A stretch of DNA of 64,000 nt from Anaerolineae bacterium (GTDB lineage: Bacteria > Chloroflexota > Anaerolineae > Caldilineales > Caldilineaceae): contig JAUIHI010000030.1 of NCBI GenBank assembly GCA_030432295.1, forward strand, positions 1 through 64,000. Direction: 5' to 3'. The notes beneath the pieces were generated by a model that was not told the DNA's origin, made no database searches, and worked only from the letters and a program-made list of their open reading frames with translations. Made by a program: the position numbers and the translations under genes. Shown here piece by piece: positions 1 through 8,324 of this stretch. How positions within the stretch are numbered: position 1 is the first letter of the stretch; every line of letters begins with the position of its first letter.

Positions 1-2
1 TT

Positions 3-107
3 ACCGCAAAAGCCATGGCTTTCCTTGAACTGCGCTTCGAACGTTTCCCTGGCTTGGAAAAATACTTTGTCCTGATCCGCCCTCAGCCCCAGACTCTTTC
101 TGGGTAA
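3..107 (+). CDS. C-terminal fragment of an unidentified protein cut by the window edge
   Basis: One frame is open from the left edge to a TAA at 105-107 and gives 34 residues ending in LIRPQPQTLSG. No start is visible, so only the tail of a gene entering from the left could be present. The short basic, aromatic tail resembles the end of some transposases, but that is an impression from style and not a family match. It would run convergently into mrpG, whose stop lies 20 bases further on. The fragment is too short to prove that it is coding. Confidence 0.3.
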   Translation, partial: TAKAMAFLELRFERFPGLEKYFVLIRPQPQTLSG

Positions 108-126
108 TTATTTCTACGAAGAAGCC

Positions 127-480
127 TCACCCATCTGGCAGGCCATCCCCCATCTCATCCACAACCAGCGTAAAATCCCCCGGCTTGGCCGTGCGATAGG
201 CGGCTCGGGCCATTGTCGTTGTGGCAATCGGTGCGGTGACGAAGAAGAGGGCGATCAGGGCAATCATTCGCCAGAACTCGGAAATGTTGTCCTTGATGCC
301 AAAAAAGATACCCGCGGCCAGGAGCAGACAGCTAACGCCGAGGGTGGCCGCTTTGCCCGCTGCGTGCATCCGGGTGAAGACATCGGGCAGGCGCAGAATG
401 CCCAGCGCGCTGATGAGCATAAAAACGACGCCCACAGTGGCCAGGCCGAGGATGAGATAATCAATCAACAAGGGGTTCAT
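127..480 (-). CDS. mrpG: Na+/H+ antiporter subunit MrpG (MnhG/PhaG)
   Basis: Smallest-class subunit of the multisubunit Mrp cation/proton antiporter, 117 residues with three predicted membrane helices. The core ALGILRLPDVFTRMHAAGKA is the family hallmark. I start at the ATG at 478-480, preceded by GAGG, because the upstream ATG adds nine residues that fall inside a repeat. It is the last gene of mrpABCDEFG. Unlike its siblings it does not overlap its neighbour: a 94-base gap holding a palindromic repeat separates it from mrpF, which could change its translation or mRNA stability. Confidence 0.93.
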   Translation of the reverse strand: MNPLLIDYLILGLATVGVVFMLISALGILRLPDVFTRMHAAGKAATLGVSCLLLAAGIFFGIKDNISEFWRMIALIALFFVTAPIATTTMARAAYRTAKPGDFTLVVDEMGDGLPDG

Positions 481-502
481 AATGCCTCGCGGGAAAATTT
501 CG

Positions 503-575
503 ACCACAAAGGCACAGAGTCACAAAGGAGGAAAACCGTCGTTGCTCTTCTTGGTGTTTTTGTGTCTTTGTGGTT
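503..575. repeat. Palindromic repeat, ACCACAAAGGCAC family, inside the mrp operon
   Basis: The left arm at 503-528 and right arm at 550-575 are imperfect inverted copies of an ACCACAAAG-type unit, so a transcript would fold into a long hairpin. The right arm reaches the first base of the mrpF stop codon. Related units occur at 62741-62805 and, as one arm, near 34400-34430. It is the only sizeable non-coding gap inside the mrp operon. Confidence 0.75.
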
Positions 576-856
576 CATTTGTTTGGATTGCCCCGTTCCA
601 GAAAACGTCCCAGCATCACAGTCCCCAGAAAGCCGAGGACGGCGGTGATGATTGTCCCCTCCAACAGTACTTCCGACGAGTATTGGACAGCGAAAAGGGC
701 AAAGATACCCACCGCGTGGACAGCGATCAGATCAAAGGCGACCGTGCGGTTGGGCACATCTGGTCCCCGCAACAGGCGGAAAACGCAGATGAGCAGAGAG
801 AGCGCCAGAAGGGTCATCAGTCCATTCAACCAGAGATTAAAGAGCGCCTCATTCAT
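575..856 (-). CDS. mrpF: Na+/H+ antiporter subunit MrpF (MnhF/PhaF)
   Basis: Small membrane subunit of the Mrp antiporter, 93 residues with three helices. The segment RLLRGPDVPNRTVAFD is typical of MrpF. The chosen ATG at 854-856 gives an 8-base overlap with the end of mrpE, matching the coupling elsewhere in the operon. An upstream start would add eleven basic residues encoded inside mrpE. The stop codon lies at the edge of a palindromic repeat, so the last residues (NPNK) may have been altered when the repeat arrived. Confidence 0.93.
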   Translation of the reverse strand: MNEALFNLWLNGLMTLLALSLLICVFRLLRGPDVPNRTVAFDLIAVHAVGIFALFAVQYSSEVLLEGTIITAVLGFLGTVMLGRFLERGNPNK

Positions 857-1388
857 TGGCCGCCTCCGGGGTGTTTTGCAGCAGAGCACCTTCGTTCAGG
901 TCAATCTGAAGCTGACGCAGATAGAGGATTCGATCCTCGAAATTCACTTTGATATCCCGGCGGAATGCCTCTACATCGTGCAGGTCAATCGAGTGAACAT
1001 AGAGGACGTCCTGCCCATCCCGGTAGTGCAGATCCATGCTCAGCGTGCCCGGTGTCAGGGTGATTATCGATGCCAGCAGGGTGCGCTCGAATGGGTCCGT
1101 GATTGTCAACGGCACAGCCACAATTCCTGGGCGCAAGGTTTTTCTGGGGCTGAAAATTGTGCCCAGCACCAGCCCAGCCAGTTTCAGATTGCTCTGCAAA
1201 ATGGCAAAGAGCACATAGAGCAGAAAACCCGTCGCATAGAAAAAGAACTTGCCATAGCTGCGCCGGACAATTGCCAGCACCACAAAGCCGAGCAGAAAGC
1301 CTGTGAAAAGCGCGCCCAGACTGTAGTCCCCGTTGAGTGTGGGCCAGAGCAGGGAGATGAAAAGATTGATGATCAAAAGTCGGGTCAT
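849..1388 (-). CDS. mrpE: Na+/H+ antiporter subunit MrpE (MnhE/PhaE)
   Basis: Membrane subunit of the Mrp antiporter, 179 residues. N-terminal hydrophobic helices are followed by a cytoplasmic part carrying ITLTPGTLSMDL, the recognisable MrpE signature. The start overlaps the mrpD stop by 4 bases and the end overlaps mrpF by 8, implying translational coupling. MrpE is needed for complex assembly and full activity in studied bacteria. Nothing unusual was seen apart from an acidic C-terminal tail of about twenty residues. Confidence 0.95.
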   Translation of the reverse strand: MTRLLIINLFISLLWPTLNGDYSLGALFTGFLLGFVVLAIVRRSYGKFFFYATGFLLYVLFAILQSNLKLAGLVLGTIFSPRKTLRPGIVAVPLTITDPFERTLLASIITLTPGTLSMDLHYRDGQDVLYVHSIDLHDVEAFRRDIKVNFEDRILYLRQLQIDLNEGALLQNTPEAANE

Positions 1389-2992
1389 TCGTCGTGCCCC
1401 CCTTTGTCCGTGGGGCTTTCAGCCGGATAGTCAGCCGGACCAGCCACACTCTCCGGTTCCACCGGGCGGACCGCGGCGATATAGCCCGCCTGATCCAGGG
1501 CCTGCTGAGCCGCCGTGTTCGTCATCTGAAAGAAGCGCTCCCCGAACAGTCCCAAGCCTAAACTGAGGACCAGCAAGCCCGCGATAGGGCCTAGCACCAG
1601 CCAGCGTCGCAGCGGGGCATCCAGCAGCCAGGGAGTCAAACGGCCTGGGTGTTCGTACTCACCCCAGAAGGTCTCTCGCCACAGGGCTGTCATACTGTTC
1701 AGTGTCAACAGACTGACGACCACACTGATGCCAGCCACCAGCCAATGGCCGCTATCCATCGTAATCTGCAAGAGACTTAGCTTGCTGACGAAACCGCTAA
1801 AAGGGGGAATCCCTGCCAATGCAATCGCTGCCAGGAAGAAAAGGATCGCTAGCAGAGGACGTTTGCTGACCAGGCCGCCGATCCGCGCAAGCTCATCGCT
1901 GCCCATCTCGATCTGTATGGCTCCGCCAGCCAGAATCAACGTGCTCTTTACGATGATATGATGGATCATATAGAGAATCGCCGCGGCCAGGCCAAAGCCC
2001 ATCGCCAGGTTCTGCCCATCCACAGCCACGCCTAACCCCATTATCATATACCCCACCTGGCTGATAATGTGGAAACTGAGTACCCGCCGCACTGTGGGCT
2101 GGGACATCGCGCCCAGCACGCCGATCAGCATTGTGGCCCCGGCCACACCCAGGATGAGTGGCTGCCAGGCAACCAGCAGATCGGGGAAGAAGAGGGTGAA
2201 ACTGCGGAAGAGTGTGTAGACACCGACTTTTGTCAGTAGCCCGCCAAAGAGCGCCATTACTGCCGGGGGGGGCGTGTGATAGCTGCTGGGTAACCAGAAA
2301 AAGAGTGGAAAGAGACCGGCTTTGCTGCCAAAACTGACGAAGAGCAAGCCGGCCAGCAGAGTCTTGACCGCGGGAGCGGCTGTTTGCAGCCGTTCGGCCA
2401 TATGGGCCATATTGAGCGTGCCCAGGGTTCCGTAGGCTATCCCCGCCGCGGCCAGAAAGACGAGAGAGGCAATCAGATTCAGCACCACATAGCGGATGCC
2501 GCTGTGGGTCTGGGCCGGTTGGCCGCCGACAGTGAGCAGTACAAAGCTCGCCATCAACATCACTTCAAAGAAGACATAAAGATTGAAAAGATCGCCAGCC
2601 AGAAAGGCCCCGTTGATCCCCATCAGCAGGAAAAGGGTGAGGGGATAGTATCCCATCCGTTCCCGATGAAAATCGATTGTACCAATGGCGAAGGGCAAAA
2701 CGGCCAGGAAAATAATGGCGGCCATTGTCAGCAGAATCGAGGTCAACCCGTCGGCCACGAGGGTAATCCCAAAGGGGGCCTGCCAGCCACCCATCTGCAG
2801 AACCAGCCGATGACCACTCAGCGTATAGTTGGCCAACGCCAGCGCCACCCCGAGATTGACCAGCAGCGCTATCGCAGTCAGCCCGCGCTGCAAATCGATA
2901 AGCTGGCGGCCACCCCAGCGGGAGACGGCCAGCAACAGGGCTGCTGTAAAGAGAGGGAGCGCAATGGGCACAGCCAGAAGATTGGGATTCAC
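1385..2992 (-). CDS. mrpD: Na+/H+ antiporter subunit MrpD (NuoN/NuoM-like)
   Basis: Large proton-channel subunit of 535 residues, homologous to antiporter-like subunits of complex I (Proton_antipo_M family), with about 14 helices. Visible family features include GDLFNLYVFFEVMLMASFVLL with its conserved Glu, KAGLFPLFFWLPSSYHTPPP with the conserved Lys, and HHIIVKSTLIL. It acts with MrpA as the ion-translocating core in the cytoplasmic membrane. Four-base overlaps on both sides place it in the middle of the coupled operon. Length and motifs look intact. Confidence 0.96.
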   Translation of the reverse strand: MNPNLLAVPIALPLFTAALLLAVSRWGGRQLIDLQRGLTAIALLVNLGVALALANYTLSGHRLVLQMGGWQAPFGITLVADGLTSILLTMAAIIFLAVLPFAIGTIDFHRERMGYYPLTLFLLMGINGAFLAGDLFNLYVFFEVMLMASFVLLTVGGQPAQTHSGIRYVVLNLIASLVFLAAAGIAYGTLGTLNMAHMAERLQTAAPAVKTLLAGLLFVSFGSKAGLFPLFFWLPSSYHTPPPAVMALFGGLLTKVGVYTLFRSFTLFFPDLLVAWQPLILGVAGATMLIGVLGAMSQPTVRRVLSFHIISQVGYMIMGLGVAVDGQNLAMGFGLAAAILYMIHHIIVKSTLILAGGAIQIEMGSDELARIGGLVSKRPLLAILFFLAAIALAGIPPFSGFVSKLSLLQITMDSGHWLVAGISVVVSLLTLNSMTALWRETFWGEYEHPGRLTPWLLDAPLRRWLVLGPIAGLLVLSLGLGLFGERFFQMTNTAAQQALDQAGYIAAVRPVEPESVAGPADYPAESPTDKGGHDE

Positions 2993-3453
2993 AGAGGTTC
3001 GCCCCCGGAGATTTTAGACGAGCCGTTGCCTTTGCTCTCTGCCTGCTTCTGCCTCTGCTCCTCCAAATCATCATCTGTGTAGACCAGCCAATCGTAGCCT
3101 GGGGCCAGTTCGTTTTCCATTATTTCAGAGCCGAGCAGTGTATCCCGGCGGTTGAGCAGCACAATCATAAAGGCTGTAATGCCGAAACTGATGACAATGG
3201 CCGTCAGAATCAGCGCCTGGGGCAGTGGGTCTGCAAAGCTCCGGGTTGCCAGTTCGCCCAGAAAATTCGCTTTGTCGTTAAAGATCGCCGGCTTCCCCAA
3301 AATCATTTCGCCAGAACCAAAGAGCAGTAGATTGACCCCGTGGCTGAATAAGCCCAGGCCGAGGATCAGTTTGATTTTCCCCCGGCGCATGACCAGATAG
3401 GCCCCACACGCAAAGAGAATGCCGACTGTCAAGGCGAGAATCAGTTGGGTCAC
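2989..3453 (-). CDS. mrpC: Na+/H+ antiporter subunit MrpC (NuoK-like)
   Basis: NuoK-like subunit of 154 residues with three helices. GLGLFSHGVNLLLFGSGE and ADPLPQALILTAIVISFGITAF are characteristic of MrpC/MnhC. The C-terminal 45 residues are a charged cytoplasmic extension (acidic, then EEQRQKQAES), longer than in many homologues. It overlaps mrpB and mrpD by 4 bases each. Confidence 0.95.
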   Translation of the reverse strand: MTQLILALTVGILFACGAYLVMRRGKIKLILGLGLFSHGVNLLLFGSGEMILGKPAIFNDKANFLGELATRSFADPLPQALILTAIVISFGITAFMIVLLNRRDTLLGSEIMENELAPGYDWLVYTDDDLEEQRQKQAESKGNGSSKISGGEPL

Positions 3454-3881
3454 GCGTCCACCCCTTCTGCTACACGATTCAGCCCCAGCAAATAGGAGGT
3501 GACTACACTGACCACAACCGCAAACACGCCGAAGTCGAAGATGACCGGCGTGCCGATTTCCAGGTATCCCAGGGGGCCGAGGGAAATATCGAACCAGATG
3601 CCTTTGAAGAAGCCTGTGCTGCCCAGGACACCGGCGATTCCGGCTCCCACTGCCACCAATAGCCCAATGCCGATGCCGGGCTGGATATATTGCCCGACCT
3701 GTTTGCGCACTACTTCTTCGCCCCGGCTGAGAATCTGCAATTGGAAGGCCGCCGCGGCCATTAACCCGGCAATGAAGCCGCCGCCGGGCAGGTTGTGGCC
3801 CCGCAGCAGCAGGAAAAAGGTGAGGATGAGCAGCACCGGTGTCAGAATCCGGTCCAGCATACGCAGATATAGCTCAGGCAC
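3450..3881 (-). CDS. mrpB: Na+/H+ antiporter subunit MrpB (MnhB)
   Basis: Membrane subunit of 143 residues with four helices. The stretch LRGHNLPGGGFIAGLMAAAA is the MnhB signature. The start overlaps the end of mrpA by 8 bases and the end overlaps mrpC by 4. Together with the separate full-length mrpA, this shows a seven-subunit (group 1) Mrp complex, not the fused A/B form. Confidence 0.96.
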   Translation of the reverse strand: MPELYLRMLDRILTPVLLILTFFLLLRGHNLPGGGFIAGLMAAAAFQLQILSRGEEVVRKQVGQYIQPGIGIGLLVAVGAGIAGVLGSTGFFKGIWFDISLGPLGYLEIGTPVIFDFGVFAVVVSVVTSYLLGLNRVAEGVDA

Positions 3882-6264
3882 GATCCGTCTCCTCCATCTC
3901 TTCCGCTTCTGTCGTATTGGCTTCGTTCAGTAGAGGGCTTAGCAGCCGCGCCGCTGGCGCACGCAGCAGGGCATAGCCGCCCAGCGCGGCCACGGCCAGC
4001 ACTGTAATCTCGCCCATTGTGTCGAAGGCCCGGAAGTCCACCAGAATCACATTGACAATATTGGCCCCGTGGCCCAAGGGCACAGAATTGTCCGTAAAAT
4101 AGCCACTGATGGCTGTGCCTGCGTTCATCGCTTCGCTGCTGTTGAAGAGCACCAGCACAAAGCCCACCACCCCTGCGCAAAAGGAAACAAAGACAATCCC
4201 TGCCTGGCGCAGCCGTCCCTGGGGCGGTCGCTTGTCATCGGGCAGTTTGTAGAAGACCAGAACCAACAGCACCAACGTCAATACTTCGATAAGCAGTTGG
4301 GTCAAGGCCAGGTCCGGCGCGCTGAAAAAGACATAGAAAAGGGTGACAGTGACCCCCACCACGCCCAGGCTGATGATGGCGCTCATCCGGCTCTTGGCGC
4401 GCACAGTGGCCCAGGCCGCAATCACAAGCAGCAAGGCCATAATCATCTCTGGCCCGGTCAGCACCTCGCCGGTCAAGTCAGGGAGCAGTTCCGAGATGGA
4501 AGTGTAGGAGAGCGCGGCCACAACAGGCACAACTGCCACCAGCAACACCACCGCCGCGTGGCCGGCCAATGTGTGGTCCTGCACAAGCCGGGTTGTGCGT
4601 CTGGCCAGGGAATACAGCCCGCGCAATCCCTGCTCGAAGAGAAGATCGCCCTGCAAATTTTTGGGCAGCGAAGCGAGCAGCCGCCGGAAGTGTGCCCGGC
4701 CCAGAAAAAGTAGCGTGCCACTCCCGATGGCGATCAGACTGGTGATGAGGACAGGTGTAAAACCGTGCCACAGGGCCAGATGGCTGTGGATCGTTTCGTT
4801 GCTGATGGCTGTGGCCGCGGGGTCGATAAGCAGGGCCAGGGGTCCGAGCAGAAAGGGAGCGGCTGTGCCCAGCAGGACGAGTACCAGCGGCGCAAGCACG
4901 AAGCCAAAACTGGGCGGATGATGGACGTGTGCTGCGTCCGTCGCATCCGCTTTGCGTCGCAGAAAGACCTCCCACAGGAGGGTCAGGCTATAGGCCACAA
5001 AGAGCGCACCGGCTATGGCTCCGCCACCGAAGACCAGCCAGCCAGCCAGCGTCTCCCCGTGCCCGATCATCTCCCAGCCATTTTCCAGCAAGAGTTCCTT
5101 GGCCAGAAAGCCGAAAGTGGGGGGCAGACCTGCCATAGAGACAATTCCCAGCACCGCGGCCAGCCCGGTCAGCGGGATGGCCCGTAGCAGCCCGGCCAGG
5201 CGGCTCATATCCCGGGTGCCTGTGGCGTGGTCCACAATGCCCGCCACCAGAAAGAGCGGCCCCTTATACAGCGCGTGGGCCAGAACTCCAACCACAGCCG
5301 CCAGTACCGCATACTCGCTGCCAAAGGCCAACAGCATCGTCAAAATCCCCAACTGGCTGACAGTGGCATAGGCCAGCAGGGCTTTGATGTCATATTTGCC
5401 GATGGCGAAAAAGGCCCCAATCAGCATTGTAATGCCGCCGAAGATCAGCAGCCCCCAGAACCAGAGGGGGGTGTCGCTCAGCGCGGGATGCATCCGGGCC
5501 AGTAAAAAGATGCCCGCCTTGACCATCGTGGCTGAGTGCAGGTAGGCGCTGGCCGGGGTGGGTGCGGACATCGCACCGGGCAGCCAGAAATGGAAGGGAA
5601 ATTGGGCCGATTTGGTAAACGCCCCGACAAAAATCAGGACGACGGCGACGCTGTAATAGGCGCTCTCCCGCAGCCCGTCGGCCGCGACAATCTGGGAGAT
5701 GCTGTAGCTACCCGCGCTCTGGCCCAGCAGCACCAATCCAACCAGCATCGCCAGCCCGCCCGCGCCAGTGACAAGCAGCGCATTGCGCGCACCGGTTCTG
5801 GCCTGGGCTTTTTCGTGGTCGAAGCCAATCAGCAGATAACTGGTGATGCTGGTCCCTTCCCAGAAGACAAAAAGGGTGAGCAGATTGTCCGCCCAGACCA
5901 ACCCCAGCATCGAGGCCATAAAGGAAAAGAGGGCCAGATAGAAGTAGCCCTGGCTGGGTTTCTTTTCTAAATAGTAATGGGTGTAGAGCGCGACTCCTGC
6001 GCCGACTCCAGCCACAATCAGCCCAAAGAGCACCGCCAGCCCATCCAGCCGGAAGCTGACATCCAACCCCAGGCTGGGCATCCATTCCCAGCGCTCAGTG
6101 TAGAAATTGCCAGCGGCAATCTCCGGGATGCGCAGCACCTGCCAGACTGTGATGAGTCCCGGCGGAAGGACGGACAGCCAGCCGATAATCGGTTTGTTGT
6201 GGGGGCGGCTCCACCAGAGGAGGATGCCGGATATAAAAAGAGAGGCAAGAAAGCCGAGAAGCAT
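3874..6264 (-). CDS. mrpA: Na+/H+ antiporter subunit MrpA (NuoL-like)
   Basis: Largest Mrp subunit, 796 residues from the ATG at 6262-6264. It combines a NuoL-like antiporter core (WEGTSITSYLLIGFDHEKAQARTGA, HFWLPGAMSAPTPASAYLHSATMVKAG) with the MrpA-specific C-terminal domain of further helices (PDLALTQLLIEVLTLVLLVLVF, FDTMGEITVLAVAALGGYAL). An in-frame GTG at 6304-6306 would add 14 residues; I prefer the ATG because MLLGFLASLF matches the usual hydrophobic start, although no clean ribosome site precedes either. It opens the operon behind the promoter at 6357-6385. The complex expels Na+ in exchange for H+ and supports pH and salt homeostasis. Confidence 0.93.
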   Translation of the reverse strand: MLLGFLASLFISGILLWWSRPHNKPIIGWLSVLPPGLITVWQVLRIPEIAAGNFYTERWEWMPSLGLDVSFRLDGLAVLFGLIVAGVGAGVALYTHYYLEKKPSQGYFYLALFSFMASMLGLVWADNLLTLFVFWEGTSITSYLLIGFDHEKAQARTGARNALLVTGAGGLAMLVGLVLLGQSAGSYSISQIVAADGLRESAYYSVAVVLIFVGAFTKSAQFPFHFWLPGAMSAPTPASAYLHSATMVKAGIFLLARMHPALSDTPLWFWGLLIFGGITMLIGAFFAIGKYDIKALLAYATVSQLGILTMLLAFGSEYAVLAAVVGVLAHALYKGPLFLVAGIVDHATGTRDMSRLAGLLRAIPLTGLAAVLGIVSMAGLPPTFGFLAKELLLENGWEMIGHGETLAGWLVFGGGAIAGALFVAYSLTLLWEVFLRRKADATDAAHVHHPPSFGFVLAPLVLVLLGTAAPFLLGPLALLIDPAATAISNETIHSHLALWHGFTPVLITSLIAIGSGTLLFLGRAHFRRLLASLPKNLQGDLLFEQGLRGLYSLARRTTRLVQDHTLAGHAAVVLLVAVVPVVAALSYTSISELLPDLTGEVLTGPEMIMALLLVIAAWATVRAKSRMSAIISLGVVGVTVTLFYVFFSAPDLALTQLLIEVLTLVLLVLVFYKLPDDKRPPQGRLRQAGIVFVSFCAGVVGFVLVLFNSSEAMNAGTAISGYFTDNSVPLGHGANIVNVILVDFRAFDTMGEITVLAVAALGGYALLRAPAARLLSPLLNEANTTEAEEMEETDRA

Positions 6265-6356
6265 AGACGGACTATAGTTTCCTGAGCGTTTCAGGCTAGA
6301 TTGCACAATTCAAGCCAGCACGCTACCATTGAAATATGATTCAATTAAGCCGTCGA

Positions 6357-6385
6357 ATTATACTGCATTTTGGGAGAGGGTCCAA
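6357..6385 (-). promoter_or_regulatory. Promoter of the mrp operon
   Basis: Reading the minus strand, TTGGAC (6380-6385) and a perfect TATAAT (6357-6362) are separated by 17 bases, a near-consensus housekeeping promoter. Transcription would begin near 6350, leaving about 85 bases of leader before the mrpA ATG. It overlaps the leader of the divergent EamA gene. Confidence 0.75.
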
Positions 6386-6433
6386 CTTTTCCCATATTCC
6401 CGGAATCTTCCCCTATTCACAGGAGAATCCTCT

Positions 6434-7366
6434 TTGAATTTGCGCCGCTCGGCTGTTCCCTATGTGCTCTTTATCGGCCTGCTCTTTGGCTCGTCCCTCG
6501 TCGTCTCCCGTTTCAGTGTGGGCCAATTTGACCCACGGGTCTACACTTCCCTGCGGCTGGCCATCGCCGCGTTGCTGCATCTCTCGGCCTATCTTTTTAT
6601 CGGCTCGCGAGCCTGGCCCCGCAGCCTTTACCTGTGGAAGCACGCGGCTGTCCTGGGCGTCATTGGCACAGCCATCCCGATGACATCTGTGATTCTGGGG
6701 CTGCAATATCAGTCCAGCGGTGTCACTTCTTTGCTGCTGACCCTGAACCCCGCGGTGACGATTATTCTGGCCGAAATCTTCTTGCAGGACGAAAACCTGA
6801 CCCGGATGAAAGTCGTGGGGGTGCTGGTGGCTTTCGCCGGCGCGGGGCTGCTGTTGATGCGGGGAGAGACGGGGCTGGCCTCCTTTGCCCAGGCCGATTG
6901 GCGGGGCTACGCCTGGACGGGTGTGGGGATTCTGGCCTCGGCCGCGGGGAGTGTCTATGCCAAGCGTTTTCTGGGCGATGCTGACGGTTTCGACGTGGCC
7001 AGTGTGCGGATGTTCGCCGCGGCTTTGGCGGTCAATCTGGTGACAATCGCCACCGTCGGCTACGATCTTAGCCGGGTGGTCAACAGCGGCTATGTGGCTC
7101 TGGCCTATGCCACTTTCTCCACTTTCTTCGGCTTTATCGTCAGCTTCCGCATCATCCAGCGCTTCGGCGCGACGGTCTCCTCCCAGACTTCTTACATTAT
7201 TCCCATCGTCGCCACCACCTGCGGCGCGCTCTTTCTGGGCGAGCGGGTCAGTTGGCTGATGGTGGCCGGGATGGGTGTGATTTTCCTGGGGCTGGGGCTG
7301 CTCAACTGGAAGGGGGGCGCGGAACGGTTGCGGGGTCTCTACGGCATTCGCCGCTATCCGGGGTAG
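6434..7366 (+). CDS. EamA/DMT-family permease
   Basis: Drug/metabolite transporter superfamily protein of 310 residues with ten predicted helices in two EamA repeats. Recognisable are AVPYVLFIGLLFGSSLVVSR at the start, TLNPAVTIILAEIFL at the end of the first repeat, and SYIIPIVATTCGALFLGERV in the second. I start at TTG 6434-6436 because AGGAG lies 8 bases upstream at 6421-6425; an ATG at 6329 would add 35 poorly conserved residues without a ribosome site. The substrate cannot be told from sequence. The gene is divergent from the mrp operon. Confidence 0.9.
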   Translation: MNLRRSAVPYVLFIGLLFGSSLVVSRFSVGQFDPRVYTSLRLAIAALLHLSAYLFIGSRAWPRSLYLWKHAAVLGVIGTAIPMTSVILGLQYQSSGVTSLLLTLNPAVTIILAEIFLQDENLTRMKVVGVLVAFAGAGLLLMRGETGLASFAQADWRGYAWTGVGILASAAGSVYAKRFLGDADGFDVASVRMFAAALAVNLVTIATVGYDLSRVVNSGYVALAYATFSTFFGFIVSFRIIQRFGATVSSQTSYIIPIVATTCGALFLGERVSWLMVAGMGVIFLGLGLLNWKGGAERLRGLYGIRRYPG

Positions 7367-7370
7367 GCAG

Positions 7371-7625
7371 GAGGTATTGGATATTGGGTATTTGGCAGTG
7401 GTATTTGAGGGGCATAAGTTGAGTCTACTGCAAAACCGAGTTTTTTGTGCAGATCGCCCGGGTTTCCAGGAGTGGTTCGATCTCAAAAACTCGGTTTTTA
7501 GCCTCTTTGCAGTGGAGTCATAAGTGAAAAGTGAGCAGTGACCAGTTATCAGTTGCGGTTGCGAGACCCACTGATAACTGGTCACTGCTCACTTTCGATC
7601 TGCAAATATCCAATACCCAATATCT
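7371..7625. repeat. Compound palindromic intergenic region
   Basis: The gap between two convergent genes is almost entirely repeat. The outer arms (7374-7396 and 7602-7623) are related TATTGGGTATT-type units in opposite orientation. Inside lies an ACTGCAAA...CCGAG element (7419-7524), listed separately. Next to it is a perfect 26-bp inverted repeat, 7528-7553 with 7570-7595 and a 16-base loop. The region could act as a bidirectional terminator, but it has no T-run. Confidence 0.8.
7419..7524. mobile_element. Dispersed ACTGCAAA repeat, uninterrupted copy
   Basis: An element of about 105 bp with imperfect terminal inverted repeats: TTGAGTCTACTGCAAA on the left, its near-complement TTTGCAGTGGAGTCATAA on the right. 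It also has inner arms CCGAGTTTTTTG and CAAAAACTCGG. A second copy at 22191-22477 matches it almost base for base but is interrupted by a 172-bp insertion. There is no coding capacity, so it is MITE-like. Confidence 0.75.
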
Positions 7626-7631
7626 TCTTTG

Positions 7632-8000
7632 TTACCGCAACTCCCGCCCGAAGGGGAAGAGGGCCAGGGGCACGAGTTTGATGTGCTGCTTGCCAAAGGG
7701 GATGCCGATGATTGTGATAAAGAGCACCAGAGCCGAGAGCAGGTGGGCGATGGCGATCTCCCAGCCGAAGAGCACCAGCCAGACGATATTGAAGATCACC
7801 CGCAGTGTGCTGTTGGCGTTGTCAACTTCCACCACTTCTTTGCCAAAGGGCGTCAGAGAGGCCACGCCGATTTTGATCGACTGCATCCCAAAGGGAATGC
7901 CGACGATCGTCACGCAGAGCAGCAGCCCCGCGATGATATAGCCCAGGGCCGCGATCAGCCCGCCGAAAATAAGCCAAATGAGATTGCCAAGAGTGGACAT
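7632..8000 (-). CDS. yccF: YccF family inner-membrane protein
   Basis: Small membrane protein of 122 residues made of two homologous halves, each a hydrophobic hairpin ending in an IGIPFG-type motif (VTIVGIPFGMQSIKI, then ITIIGIPFGKQHIKL). This duplicated motif defines the YccF (DUF307) family. Its biochemical role is not established, so I assign only the family and a membrane location. It is monocistronic, convergent with the EamA gene, with a repeat-filled gap on either side. Confidence 0.88.
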   Translation of the reverse strand: MSTLGNLIWLIFGGLIAALGYIIAGLLLCVTIVGIPFGMQSIKIGVASLTPFGKEVVEVDNANSTLRVIFNIVWLVLFGWEIAIAHLLSALVLFITIIGIPFGKQHIKLVPLALFPFGRELR

Positions 8001-8148
8001 GCGTTTTGTTTCCTTCTGCCCCAGTGGGGCCTGGCTGTCAGTTTTAGGGCAGGGCGAACCCCGCTGTCACACTCTACGCACGGGGGGCGGAAATGTTGCG
8101 GTGTGTTTTGACCGCTGATGATGGCAGCAAATAAACTACAAGTCCAGT

Positions 8149-8299
8149 GAGCGCTGGTTGAGTAGCTGAGTCTTCGAGGCGTATCGAAACCAAGCGAACG
8201 GGTGTCATGTGTTAACGAGCCAGCCCATTTTGTGGGCCACCCGCTTGGTTTCGATACGGCGGGAAAAAGCCCCCGCCTACTCAACCGGCGCTGGTCTTG
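8149..8299. repeat. CGTATCGAAACC-type long palindrome, copy 1
   Basis: A composite inverted repeat of about 150 bp. Outer arms are GCGCTGGTTGAGTAG (8151-8165) and CTACTCAACCGGCGCTGG (8277-8294). Inner arms are CGTATCGAAACCAAGCG (8180-8196) and CGCTTGGTTTCGATACG (8242-8258). Related copies lie at 55166-55336 and 58183-58322. Similar TTTCGATACG...CTACTCAACC repeats are common in Actinobacteria genomes from my general knowledge. It sits between yccF and the dehydrogenase and fills most of a 324-base gap. Confidence 0.8.
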
Positions 8300-8324
8300 C
8301 AATCATCCGGTTCGCGGTCACACC

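Noticed and set aside
6329-6433. Longer start (ATG 6329) for the EamA transporter
   Set aside because: The extra 35 residues are not membrane-like and overlap the mrp promoter; TTG 6434 has a good ribosome site.
7367-7631. Possible small RNA gene in the repeat-rich gap
   Set aside because: Strong secondary structure is explained by dispersed repeats, and no promoter and terminator pair was found.
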